From Patescibacteria group bacterium UBA6257 (GTDB lineage: Bacteria; Patescibacteriota; Minisyncoccia; UBA6257): a DNA stretch of 20,709 bases. Positions 5,667-13,492 of the stretch are shown one piece after another. The stretch's first letter is position 1; each line of letters begins with the position of its first letter. The stretch spans positions 1 through 20,709 of the forward strand of contig DJVL01000012.1 of assembly GCA_002440845.1 (NCBI GenBank). The letters are read 5' to 3'. The position numbers and the translations under genes were made by a program. Under the pieces are notes generated by a model. That model saw nothing but the letters and a program-made list of their open reading frames with translations, did not search any database and was not told the DNA's origin.

Positions 5667-6149
5667 TTATTCTTTTAAAATTTCGTTTAATTTTTGGTCT
5701 AATTCTTCTAAATTAATTTCTTCTTTTCTGTCCTCTTTTGTCTTTTCTTCACCCTGTTTTTTAATTCCTTCCAATTCTTTATACTGAACATCGTAAATTT
5801 TTTCTTTTTTCCTTTCCTTGGGGTGATATTTTTTTAATTCAGACTTATCCGGTGATTCTATTTTAACCACTAAATAACGCAAGATATCGCTATTAAACTT
5901 CAATTGCTCTTTGAGTTGCCCATAATTCTCTTTCGGAAAAGAAAATTGAAAGTAACCAAAATAACCATTGGTCTCGCCTTTAATCGGATAAGCCATAGGC
6001 AACAATTGGGGAAGTTGGCTAAAAAATATTTTTCCTTCCAATGATTCTATTTGTTTTATCAAATCATTAAATTTTTGTTCCACTTCTTTTTCTGATAATT
6101 GAGAAGCAAACCAAAAAGATAATTCATAATTTTCAGTCTCTTTTTCCAT
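5667..6149 (-). CDS. rpsF: 30S ribosomal protein S6 (bS6)
   Basis: A 30S platform protein that binds with S18. The first ~105 residues show the S6 ferredoxin-like fold: an opening YELSFWFASQLSEKEVEQ, the segment PMAYPIKGETNGYFGYFQF in place of the usual LAYPI-K---G-Y, and a strand LRYLVVKI. The C-terminus is a 50-residue lysine/glutamate-rich extension, making the protein 160 residues against about 100-135 in most bacteria. The sequence is divergent, and the assignment is strengthened by position: rpsF directly upstream of ssb. It starts 26 bases after recA and is probably transcribed with it. No Shine-Dalgarno is present. Confidence 0.9.
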   Translation of the reverse strand: MEKETENYELSFWFASQLSEKEVEQKFNDLIKQIESLEGKIFFSQLPQLLPMAYPIKGETNGYFGYFQFSFPKENYGQLKEQLKFNSDILRYLVVKIESPDKSELKKYHPKERKKEKIYDVQYKELEGIKKQGEEKTKEDRKEEINLEELDQKLNEILKE

Positions 6150-6175
6150 AAACTTAAATTCTTTTGTTGTGATTT

Positions 6176-7162
6176 TTATATTTTTTTTAAAATTTCGTTT
6201 CCAATTTTAGGATTCGCTTTTAAAAAATCTCTCGCCGCTTCAAAACCAGCTCCCAGTTTAATGTCGTTTAAACTATAAGTCATTCCTGATTTGGTAATAA
6301 TACCTTTTTTTATACCTAAATTCAAGAGGTCGCCATAATAAGAAATCCCCTCCTTAAAAATAATATCAAATTCTGTTTCCTTAAACGGAGGAGCAACTTT
6401 GTTTTTTACCACTTTTGCCAATATCCTTGACCCTATAATTTCGTCTCCTTTTTTAATCTGCGCTTTTCTTTTCAATTCTATTCTAACAGAAGAGAAAAAC
6501 TTCAAGGCTTTACCGCCGGGAGTAGTAGTAGGATTCCCAAACATTACCATCCCTATTTGCATTCTTACTTGGTTGGTAAAAATAATTATGGTATTGGTTT
6601 TAGCGGCAATAGCGGTAAGCTTTCTTAAAGCCCGGCTCATTAGTCTTGCCTGAAGGCCAATTTGCTGGTCAATCATTTCTCCTTCCAACTCCGCCCTCGG
6701 AGTTAAGGCTGCTACCGAATCAATAACAACAACATCTATCGCGCCTGAACGAACTAAAGCTTCTACTATATCCAAAGCTTGCTCCCCGCTGTCAGGCTGG
6801 GAAATTAACAAATCATCAATCTTGACGCCGATTTTTTTTGCGTATTCCGGGTCTAAAGCATGCTCTGAATCAACAAAGGCGGCTCTCCCTCCTTTTTTCT
6901 GAATTTCTGCTACGATATGAAGAGTTAAAGTTGTTTTTCCTGAAGACTCTGCTCCAAAAATTTCAATAATCCTTCCTCTCGGAATGCCTCCCACTCCCAA
7001 AGCCAAATCCAACGACGGAGAACCGGTAGAAACAGCGTCAACATTAACTTTTTTTACTTCGCCTAATTTCATTATCGTTCCCTCCCCGAATCTATCCTGT
7101 AATTCTTTCATTGTCTGGTCTAAAGCATTTTCCTCCGTTTTCTCTTTTTTTATTTTTGTCAT
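6176..7162 (-). CDS. recA: recombinase RecA
   Basis: ATP-dependent strand-exchange protein, and in SOS-competent bacteria the activator of LexA self-cleavage. Walker A is GAESSGKT (70-77). The protein shows FVDSEHALDPEYA, VVVIDSVAALTPRAE (Walker B region), QQIGLQARLMSRALRKL, the L2 region with FGNPTTTPGGKALKF, and IKKGDEIIGSRILAKVVKNK. It is 328 residues and lacks most of the acidic C-terminal tail of the E. coli protein (353). It has its own promoter (7204-7232) just downstream of the RodZ-like gene and a 15-base dyad in the leader. rpsF and ssb follow and are probably on the same mRNA. Confidence 0.99.
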   Translation of the reverse strand: MTKIKKEKTEENALDQTMKELQDRFGEGTIMKLGEVKKVNVDAVSTGSPSLDLALGVGGIPRGRIIEIFGAESSGKTTLTLHIVAEIQKKGGRAAFVDSEHALDPEYAKKIGVKIDDLLISQPDSGEQALDIVEALVRSGAIDVVVIDSVAALTPRAELEGEMIDQQIGLQARLMSRALRKLTAIAAKTNTIIIFTNQVRMQIGMVMFGNPTTTPGGKALKFFSSVRIELKRKAQIKKGDEIIGSRILAKVVKNKVAPPFKETEFDIIFKEGISYYGDLLNLGIKKGIITKSGMTYSLNDIKLGAGFEAARDFLKANPKIGNEILKKI

Positions 7163-7164
7163 AG

Positions 7165-7179
7165 GTTTTATTATAAAAC
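7165..7179. promoter_or_regulatory. dyad in the recA leader, possible operator
   Basis: GTTTTATTATAAAAC is a perfect inverted repeat with 7-base arms around one central base. It lies between the expected recA start point (about 7197) and the ATG, three bases from the start codon. It is not the CTGT-N8-ACAG or GAAC-N4-GTTC LexA type. It could be a repressor site or a translation-masking feature, or chance in A/T-rich DNA. Confidence 0.35.
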
Positions 7180-7203
7180 GGCTATTTTACTCCCTACCAT
7201 ATT

Positions 7204-7232
7204 ATCATACCAATTTTTATAAATTTAGGCAA
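7204..7232 (-). promoter_or_regulatory. recA promoter
   Basis: TTGCCT (7227-7232), 17 bp, TATGAT (7204-7209) on the minus strand, with TGG before the -10 (extended form). The expected start is near 7197, giving a leader of about 35 bases without a Shine-Dalgarno. Confidence 0.7.
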
Positions 7233-7235
7233 AAA

Positions 7236-7967
7236 TTAATTGGCCGGAGCAGGAAGAGAATAATTAACCATTCGGCTGGCCGTTGTTGTCTGCCCCATAA
7301 TATTTATGGCTTTAAAAACTATGTTATTTAGGCCGGGGTCAAGAGAAATTTCTTCAAAAAACTCACCATTTTCTTTTAGGAAAACTTCCTGATTTTTAAT
7401 AAAAAGTTTTTTCCCCCGAATAACTCTTCCTGAAATTTCTAAAACGCTTTCTGGGGTTATAAAATCGTGTTGAGGCGAATAGATGATAATTTTGGCAGGT
7501 AAAACCAGCAAACTTATTTCGTAACAAAAATAAACAATTATTGAAAATAAAAAAATTATTTTAAGCGCTCTAAAAAAAAATTTCCCTAAAACAGAGGTTA
7601 TCTTTGAATTTAAAAAATTGCCGGCGAACCTGTTTTCCGGCAAAGCATCTCCTTTTCCTGAAAACAAATCTCTTCCGTTGCTTTCTTTATAAATTTCTAA
7701 AGCTTTTGTTTCCTCTATTCCCAAAGCCCGACAATACTTTTTTATTATTCCTTTTAAATAAACCGGCGGCGGTAAATGTTTATAGTCATCTTCTTCTAAA
7801 CTAGAAAGAACAGAAACCATTATTTTTGTCTCTTCGGCAAGTTTTTCAATGGTTAACCCTTTTTCTATACGATTTTTTTTCAAATATTGTCCGCAATAAA
7901 TTTTATCTCTTCCCTCTTCTTGAGGAACATCAAAAACATTTTCTTTTTTGGCTTTTTTTTCTCTCAT
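7236..7967 (-). CDS. RodZ-like helix-turn-helix membrane protein
   Basis: A 243-residue protein with the RodZ layout. The N-terminal HTH domain (about 25-85) reads GQYLKKNRIEKGLTIEKLAEET and later LPPPVYLKGIIKKYCRALGI, a close match to RodZ, where this domain binds the actin-like MreB. A charged linker follows, then one membrane helix (about 132-156), then an extracytoplasmic beta-rich domain (158-243: IIIYSPQHDFITPESVLEISGR..., ending NIVFKAINIMGQTTT) resembling bacterial Ig or glucodextranase-type domains. In RodZ the protein couples the cytoskeleton to cell-wall synthesis; no mreB is visible here, so a transcription-factor-like or division-related role is possible. It is 29 bases downstream of ftsK and probably cotranscribed. 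Confidence 0.82.
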   Translation of the reverse strand: MREKKAKKENVFDVPQEEGRDKIYCGQYLKKNRIEKGLTIEKLAEETKIMVSVLSSLEEDDYKHLPPPVYLKGIIKKYCRALGIEETKALEIYKESNGRDLFSGKGDALPENRFAGNFLNSKITSVLGKFFFRALKIIFLFSIIVYFCYEISLLVLPAKIIIYSPQHDFITPESVLEISGRVIRGKKLFIKNQEVFLKENGEFFEEISLDPGLNNIVFKAINIMGQTTTASRMVNYSLPAPAN

Positions 7968-7996
7968 AAAAAAGTTAAGGTAACAAATAGCAATTG

Positions 7997-10183
7997 TTAG
8001 ATTTCAGCTTTTTCCTCTTCTTCCTGATTTTTGTCTTTAACAAAAACAATCCTCGGTTTAGCGCCATCTACCGGTCCAATAACTCCTTTTGCTTCTAAAA
8101 TATCCAACAATCTGGCAGCTCGGACATAACCAATGCTTAATTTTCTTTGCAGTAAAGAAGCGGAAGCTTTTCCCGCTTTGACCACTGTTTGGTAGGCCTC
8201 TGGATAAAGCTCGTCTTCCATCTTTTCATCCCAATCTTCAAAATTAATTGATTTTTTTTGAAAATCGTTGTTCTCCTCTATACAACTCTCCAAATCCTCA
8301 GCCAAACTGCCTTTATCCTCATCTTTATTATTGGCTTCTGACAATGATTCTTTTAAAAGAAAATCTGTTATCCTGTCAATCTCTTTTTCGGAAATAAACA
8401 CTCCTTGGATTCTTTTTGGCTTGGAAGTTTGAGGGGATAAATAAAGCATATCGCCATGACCTAAAAGCTTTTCTGCGCCGCCGGTGTCTAAAATTGTTCT
8501 GGAGTCAACTTGAGAAGCCACTTGAAAAGCAATTCTGGCGGTAATATTAGCTTTTATTAAACCAGTTATTACTTCCACCGAAGGCCTCTGAGTAGAAATA
8601 ATAAGATGAATACCGGTGGCCCTTGCCATTTGGGCAACCCTGATAATCAAAGCTTCCAAGTCACGACCGTATTGCATCATCAAGTCAGCTAGTTCATCTA
8701 TAATAATTACGATATAGGGCAAAGATTGCTCTTCCCTGCTAATTGCTTTTGAATTATAAGTATCAATATCGCGAGACTGATATTGAGAAAGTAAATCATA
8801 CCTTCTATCCATTTCATTTAAAGCCCAACGAAGGACTGGCAAAACTTTTTTATTATCAGTGATAACCGGCGTTAAAAGATGACTGATACCGTTATAGCGA
8901 GACAGCTCAACTCTTTTTGGGTCAACTAAAATGAGTTTTAAAATCGCCGGCGAATTTTTGATTAAAAAAGAAGAAAGAATACTATGAATACAAACAGATT
9001 TTCCTGTCCCAGTGGCGCCAGCAATCAAAAGATGAGGCATTTTACTTAAATCAGCCAAAACTATTTCTCCTTTTACATCTCTGCCTAAAGCGAAAACCAA
9101 AGGCGGAGTATTTTTTTGAAAATCAGTTTCTTTTAAAAGATTGCCTAATCTAACCAAGGATATTGATTTATTTGGCACTTCTATTCCTACCAAAGATTTT
9201 CCCGGGATCGGGGCTTCTATCCTTAAAGGATGGGCGGCCAAAGCCAAAGCCAAATCGCTATGCAAAGCAGTAATGCTGGAAAGCTTTATGCCTTCTGCAG
9301 GTTTCAAAGTATATTGAGTAACTGTTGGACCAATGTTAACTTCTCCCATCTCCACTTCTATACCAAAACTCTGTAAAGTTCTTTTAATAATGTTGGCATT
9401 GGCTTTAATATCGCCTACTGTTGGCCGAGAATTATCTGTTTCTAACAAATCCAAAGGAGGGAACTTATAATTAACCTGAGTCCTGGAAATAAAAGCCGGG
9501 CTTTTCGTTCCAAAAAAAGACTTTCTTTCCTCTTCGTCTTTTGTATTGATTTCCTTGTTTTCCCCATTTTTTTTGGTATTAAAAATCCTGCTATCAGCAA
9601 AACTTTCTTTTTTGCTGTTTTCTTCGCTTGGGCTTTCTTCAGGAAAAGAAACTCCTAAACCAGTACTTTGTTTTCTTTTTGGAATTTTTAAAGGCGTATT
9701 AAAAACTAACAAAAGGCCGGAAATTAAAAAAGCTAAATAAATAATTAAAGTTGCCCAAAATCCTAAATAATTTGTAATAAACGCTCCTATCCCGCCAAGA
9801 AAGCCGCCTTTATTTTGAGCAAACATTTCCAAAAGAGAAAGCGCTGATAATAAAACCAAAAAAGCGCCTTGCAAATTAACTACTTTAAAATTAATTTTTT
9901 TTGTGGCTAAACGAAAAAAATTATAAGATAAAACCAAAAAAAGAAAAGGCAAAATAAAATAACCTAACCCTAAGAGGTAGTCAAAAATTCTAAATAAAAT
10001 TCTGCCGATTGGTCCGGATAAATTAAAATAACTTAAAACCAAAACCAAAGCAAAGGCAAAGAAAAAAATAGCTAAAATGCTGTTTTTAATTTCCGGATTT
10101 ATCTTTTTTGCCAAAACATTTTCTTTTTCTTCCCCTTCCTCCAAAACTTCCTCATTTTCTATTTTTTTCTTTCTTTTTCTCAT
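7997..10183 (-). CDS. ftsK: DNA translocase FtsK/SpoIIIE
   Basis: A septum-bound ATPase that pumps chromosomal DNA during division. Four membrane helices lie at about 35-53, 69-90, 105-121 and 142-163, then a short charged linker (170-240). The motor has an alpha domain (about 245-350), Walker A GATGTGKS (389-396) and Walker B IVIIIDELADLM (D496), with QRPSVEVITGLIKANITARIAF after it. The C-terminal winged-helix gamma domain (about 655-715: EAYQTVVKAGKASASLLQRKL...) reads polar KOPS/SRS sites. At 728 residues it is a compact SpoIIIE-size form. It is the first gene of the ftsK-rodZ-like unit, with a promoter at 10219-10248. No Shine-Dalgarno is present. Confidence 0.98.
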   Translation of the reverse strand: MRKRKKKIENEEVLEEGEEKENVLAKKINPEIKNSILAIFFFAFALVLVLSYFNLSGPIGRILFRIFDYLLGLGYFILPFLFLVLSYNFFRLATKKINFKVVNLQGAFLVLLSALSLLEMFAQNKGGFLGGIGAFITNYLGFWATLIIYLAFLISGLLLVFNTPLKIPKRKQSTGLGVSFPEESPSEENSKKESFADSRIFNTKKNGENKEINTKDEEERKSFFGTKSPAFISRTQVNYKFPPLDLLETDNSRPTVGDIKANANIIKRTLQSFGIEVEMGEVNIGPTVTQYTLKPAEGIKLSSITALHSDLALALAAHPLRIEAPIPGKSLVGIEVPNKSISLVRLGNLLKETDFQKNTPPLVFALGRDVKGEIVLADLSKMPHLLIAGATGTGKSVCIHSILSSFLIKNSPAILKLILVDPKRVELSRYNGISHLLTPVITDNKKVLPVLRWALNEMDRRYDLLSQYQSRDIDTYNSKAISREEQSLPYIVIIIDELADLMMQYGRDLEALIIRVAQMARATGIHLIISTQRPSVEVITGLIKANITARIAFQVASQVDSRTILDTGGAEKLLGHGDMLYLSPQTSKPKRIQGVFISEKEIDRITDFLLKESLSEANNKDEDKGSLAEDLESCIEENNDFQKKSINFEDWDEKMEDELYPEAYQTVVKAGKASASLLQRKLSIGYVRAARLLDILEAKGVIGPVDGAKPRIVFVKDKNQEEEEKAEI

Positions 10184-10218
10184 TGTTTTAATTTTAACAC
10201 AAATAAAGCCCTTTAATA

Positions 10219-10248
10219 AAGATAGCTTAAAGATATTTTAAAACTCAA
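10219..10248 (-). promoter_or_regulatory. probable ftsK promoter
   Basis: TTGAGT (10243-10248), 18 bp, TATCTT (10219-10224) on the minus strand, about 35 bases before the ftsK ATG. The match is moderate and it has no TGn extension. Confidence 0.5.
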
Positions 10249-10287
10249 GGCCGGCGAGGCAAAAAATATCTCTCAAAAAGGAAAAAA

Positions 10288-10485
10288 TTATTCTCTGGCA
10301 AAAGGAAGCAAGCCAATTATTCTGGCTCTTTTTACAGCTTTTTGAAGCTGGCGTTGATGTTTGGTGCAAAGCTTTGTTTTTTTAGCTGGATAGATTTTCA
10401 TTTGGCCTGAAATAAACCGCTTAAAAATTTCTGGGTCCTTATAATCAATTATCTTATTTTGGACGCAAAAATAACATTTATTCAT
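10288..10485 (-). CDS. rpsR: 30S ribosomal protein S18 (bS18)
   Basis: A 65-residue platform protein that pairs with S6. Typical segments are DYKDPEIFKRFIS, GQMKIYPAKKTKLCTKHQRQLQKAVKRARIIGLLPF. It keeps a metal-site pattern, CYFC near the N-terminus (C4, C7) plus C40 and H43, as in zinc-binding S18 proteins. In most bacteria rpsR follows rpsF and ssb; here it follows the murein enzyme gene by 35 bases and is in a different operon from rpsF. No rplI (L9) gene lies beside it. No Shine-Dalgarno is present. Confidence 0.96.
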   Translation of the reverse strand: MNKCYFCVQNKIIDYKDPEIFKRFISGQMKIYPAKKTKLCTKHQRQLQKAVKRARIIGLLPFARE

Positions 10486-10520
10486 ATTTATTTATTAATA
10501 AATTAAATTCAAAAATAAAA

Positions 10521-12005
10521 TTAAGGATTTTTTGCCACTTGACGCAAAGTTTCCATATCTTTTTCGTATTTATCAGCAATAGCCATAACGCTATCTCCGT
10601 AAAAACGAAAGCGCGAATTAGTAGAACCGGAAAAATAAATCATTGCCGCTCGCCATTCTGCTTCTCTAGTCTGAGAAGTAGCTCCCCATCTTGCTAAATA
10701 TAAAGCCGCAGCTATAAAAGAATCTCTGATATCCCAAGGATTAGCGCTACCTTTACCATTTATGTTAGCGACCTCGTCCTTATAAATAAGCCAAGTGGAT
10801 GGCAGAAATTGGGCTGGCCCCATCGCCCCACCCCAACCAACCTGATTTCCCTTTGAATCTCTCATTGGACAAGAAACCGGTGTAGTATTTGGGTCTAAAC
10901 CTAATTCTTTGGTAATCTGGAGAAAAGGAGCCCGATCCCGATCTGGTTTCATTACCTGCTGCCAGCTTTTTGATGGCGGGTCTCCGGGTCGATTGCAAGT
11001 CCCAACATTTTTTCCAAGATTTGACTCTTGGGTCAATATAGCTAAAAGAAACGCGGTTCTCACTCCTGTTCGGCTGCTTACCCATTCGGCGATGCTTAAA
11101 GCTTCGCCAAAGGTTACCTGACTTTTAACTCCGATTAATTCATAAATCCTACTCCTGATTTCATTGGCTTTTTTTCTTGACTCTTGAAGTACCTGCTGGT
11201 ATTTTTGTTCATTGCCTTTTGTTACTTCCAAAAGATTCGTTTGCTCCTTGCGAGTTTTTTCCAAATCATTTTTTTGCAATAATTGCATCGCCAGCAAACT
11301 TTGGTTTTCCTCTTTGTCCGCATTTAAATCTTTATTTTGCTTGTTCAAAGTTTCCTGCAGCGCTTGCATTTCAGTGATATTTTCCTGAATTTTTTCCTGA
11401 ATATTATTTAAAGCATTGGCATAATCAAAAAAAGAACTAATTTCTTCGGAGCTTAAAAGAATTTCTAAAAGAGAATTTTGTTTTAACTGGTAGAAAGATT
11501 GTAATAAATTGGCTAAATTTTCCTTGGTAGCGTTGATTTTATCCGTAGTTTTAATAATAGAATCAGTGGTTTCTTCTATCCGAATGTTTAATTGTTCTAA
11601 ATTAACGTTAGTAGATTTTATTTGAAGACTAAGCTTGTTGGCTTTGTTTTTTAATTCGTTAATTTTATTCTGAAGAGTCGCTTTCTGAGACTGAGTTTGA
11701 GCAACTATTTTTTCGTATTGAGCAATTTCTTTTTCTATCTCTTCTAATTCTTTTTCCAATTTTGCCTTCTCTTCGTCGTATAAAGCTTCAACTTCTTTCG
11801 GATAAAAAAATACCGGGGCAGAAACGTTAGGCTGAACCAAAACAAAAGAAATTATTAAAAAAACCAAAAATGAAAAAATTCTTTGTTTTTTAAGAAAAGA
11901 AAAAAACGGAAAAGAAATTTTTTTTCCCTTATTTCTTAATCCAAAAGCCGTTTTAGGAAAGCGGCTGACTTCAACTATTTTTTTTCTTTGGATTGATTTA
12001 ATCAT
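10521..12005 (-). CDS. coiled-coil lytic murein transglycosylase, PcsB/CwlO-like layout
   Basis: A 494-residue exported or membrane-anchored protein. A basic N-terminus leads to one hydrophobic helix (about 42-58). Residues 74-290 are almost entirely coiled coil of the PcsB/CwlO type (alternating EKELEEIEKEIAQYEK and KINELKNKANKLSLQI patterns). The C-terminal domain (about 298-485) resembles MltB/SLT transglycosylases: AILTQESNLG with the probable catalytic Glu at 327, GGAMGPAQFLPSTW (392-405), and a late AALYLARWG. It would cut peptidoglycan glycan strands, the coiled coil acting as lid or as receptor for an FtsEX-like activator (inference from PcsB and CwlO; no ftsE/ftsX here). It lies between rplY and rpsR, near ftsK. 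A Cys pair (C337, C379) may form an extracytoplasmic disulfide. Confidence 0.88.
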   Translation of the reverse strand: MIKSIQRKKIVEVSRFPKTAFGLRNKGKKISFPFFSFLKKQRIFSFLVFLIISFVLVQPNVSAPVFFYPKEVEALYDEEKAKLEKELEEIEKEIAQYEKIVAQTQSQKATLQNKINELKNKANKLSLQIKSTNVNLEQLNIRIEETTDSIIKTTDKINATKENLANLLQSFYQLKQNSLLEILLSSEEISSFFDYANALNNIQEKIQENITEMQALQETLNKQNKDLNADKEENQSLLAMQLLQKNDLEKTRKEQTNLLEVTKGNEQKYQQVLQESRKKANEIRSRIYELIGVKSQVTFGEALSIAEWVSSRTGVRTAFLLAILTQESNLGKNVGTCNRPGDPPSKSWQQVMKPDRDRAPFLQITKELGLDPNTTPVSCPMRDSKGNQVGWGGAMGPAQFLPSTWLIYKDEVANINGKGSANPWDIRDSFIAAALYLARWGATSQTREAEWRAAMIYFSGSTNSRFRFYGDSVMAIADKYEKDMETLRQVAKNP

Positions 12006-12016
12006 TGGAGGAAAAA

Positions 12017-12721
12017 TTATTCCGGCTTTTCTTGGCTTTTATCTTCGGGACTTACAACTTCTTTATCTTCTCTTTCTTCTTTCTTCTCCTCAGTCTCAAC
12101 CTTGATTTCTTCAACTGTCTTTGTCTTGCCTAACTCTGCTTCAAGCTCTTCTTCGGTTAAAGGTTCGTTAACGGTTACCACCGGTGTATTTATATCTATT
12201 AAGTATTTCACCCTTTTTAAAGCAGGTAAATCCTTAACGTAGAAAGTTTGGTTAAATTCTTTCAATTCCGAAATGTCAATTTTTATTTCATGAGGAAGAT
12301 CGGCTGGCAAACATTCCACTTCAATTTCATTCATAGCTTTAACAAGAACTCCGCCTGCCTTAACTGCCGGCGATTCACCAAAAAATGTTAAAGGGATATG
12401 GGCGGTTATTGGCTTATCCATTTCTACTTCATAAAAATCAACGTGGATTGGCTGGCCGCTAAGAAAATGGTTGGCTGTTTCATAAATTAAAACTTTTTTG
12501 GTTTCTTCGTTTTTATCCTCGTCTTTAATAATTAAATCAATAATATCTGTATCGCCAGCTTTTTTATACACGTCCTGAAATTTTTTTAATCCGACTGACA
12601 AAGGAATGGGAGAAGTTTTCCTTCCGTAAAGAACAGCCGGAATCAAGCCTTCTTTTCTTAATTTCTTGTTTTTTTTGCCGAAAATGACTCTTTTTTGAGC
12701 TTCCAGAATTATTTTCTCCAT
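12017..12721 (-). CDS. rplY: 50S ribosomal protein L25/TL5 (general stress protein CTC type)
   Basis: Binds 5S rRNA in the large subunit. The N-terminal L25 domain (about 1-90) shows RVIFGKKNKKLRKEGLIPAVLYG and ending HFLSGQPIHVDFYEVEMDKP; the C-terminal beta domain of the TL5/CTC family (about 95-190) has GVLVKAMNEIEVECLPADLP and KIDISELKEFNQTFYVKDL. A glutamate- and lysine-rich tail ends the 234-residue protein. It is the first gene of the unit with the murein enzyme (11 bases) and rpsR. A near-consensus promoter is close to the ATG, giving a leader of only about 10 bases and no Shine-Dalgarno. Confidence 0.96.
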   Translation of the reverse strand: MEKIILEAQKRVIFGKKNKKLRKEGLIPAVLYGRKTSPIPLSVGLKKFQDVYKKAGDTDIIDLIIKDEDKNEETKKVLIYETANHFLSGQPIHVDFYEVEMDKPITAHIPLTFFGESPAVKAGGVLVKAMNEIEVECLPADLPHEIKIDISELKEFNQTFYVKDLPALKRVKYLIDINTPVVTVNEPLTEEELEAELGKTKTVEEIKVETEEKKEEREDKEVVSPEDKSQEKPE

Positions 12722-12737
12722 AATATTTTATTTTCCT

Positions 12738-12766
12738 ATTCTAACGAAATAAATTAAAAAAAGCAA
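12738..12766 (-). promoter_or_regulatory. rplY promoter
   Basis: TTGCTT (12761-12766), 17 bp, TAGAAT (12738-12743) on the minus strand. The expected start point near 12731 leaves a leader of about 10 bases. The stretch between it and the rpe stop also contains a 12-base palindrome AGCTTTAAAGCT (12810-12821) with no T-run, so not an evident terminator. Confidence 0.7.
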
Positions 12767-12837
12767 GAAAAAATCCTTACTTTAAACATCAATAAATCTT
12801 TCCCCCTACAGCTTTAAAGCTAAAATTAAATAAAATC

Positions 12838-13479
12838 CTAACTCAAAATCTCTTTAAACTTTTTAATCTGTCCCATTGGGTCTTTGCTTTCAAAAATAGC
12901 CGAGCCGATTGCTAAAATATTGGCACCGGCTTCTTTAGCCTTTAGGGCTATTTCTTCGTTAATTCCGCCATCAAGGGCAATATCAATTTTAGGATATTTT
13001 TTTCTTAATTCTTTGACTTTATCCAAAACAAACCATTTAAAGGTTTGGCCAGAAGGCCCCGGCGAAACAGCCAAAAGAAGAACAAAGTTTATTTTTTTTA
13101 AATACTTTTCCGCTTCTTTTATTGGAGTTTCCGGATTTAAGGCTATTCCTAATTCAATTTGTTTCTTCTTGCAGGCATCAAAAATAAAATCAAAATTTTT
13201 TATTACTTCTTGATGAACAATAACTCTTTTAGGATCTATCTCCAGCCAATTGTTCAAAACTTCTTCAACATTGGCTATCATCAAATGAAGCTCAAAATGC
13301 TTTTTTATTTTTTTTGCCCTTTTTAAGTCTTCAGGGAAATTCCAGTTTTTCCAAGAAGTAAATATTCCGTCAGCCACGTCTATTTGGAAAATTCCTTTGA
13401 AATTCGCTAATAAAAATCGGATTTTTTCCTCTAATTTTTGGCGAGTTTTAACGTTAATGACTGGAATAATTTCTATCAT
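12838..13479 (-). CDS. rpe: ribulose-phosphate 3-epimerase-like protein
   Basis: A TIM-barrel protein of 213 residues, expected to interconvert ribulose 5-phosphate and xylulose 5-phosphate. Family segments present are ELHLMIANVEEV (H65), LGIALNPETPI, a diverged AVSPGPSGQTF (usually SVNPGFGGQ), IALDGGINEE (D170) and ILAIGSAIF. Of the four metal ligands in known enzymes (His, Asp, His, Asp), the first His of the HxDxMDG motif is Gln here (QIDVADG, Q32); D34, H65 and D170 remain. The N-terminal PSIL is also changed to PVIN. Activity is therefore uncertain, although its place after rpiB supports a pentose phosphate role. It starts 13 bases after rpiB, without a Shine-Dalgarno, and ends in TAG. 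Confidence 0.85.
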   Translation of the reverse strand: MIEIIPVINVKTRQKLEEKIRFLLANFKGIFQIDVADGIFTSWKNWNFPEDLKRAKKIKKHFELHLMIANVEEVLNNWLEIDPKRVIVHQEVIKNFDFIFDACKKKQIELGIALNPETPIKEAEKYLKKINFVLLLAVSPGPSGQTFKWFVLDKVKELRKKYPKIDIALDGGINEEIALKAKEAGANILAIGSAIFESKDPMGQIKKFKEILS

Positions 13480-13492
13480 AAATTGTTTGATT

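Noticed and set aside
10249..10265. GCC/GGC hairpin downstream of rpsR as a terminator
   Set aside because: Only a three-base stem, with the T-run on the wrong side for the minus strand.
12810..12821. AGCTTTAAAGCT as a terminator after rpe
   Set aside because: No T-run follows on the minus strand and the stem is A/T-rich.
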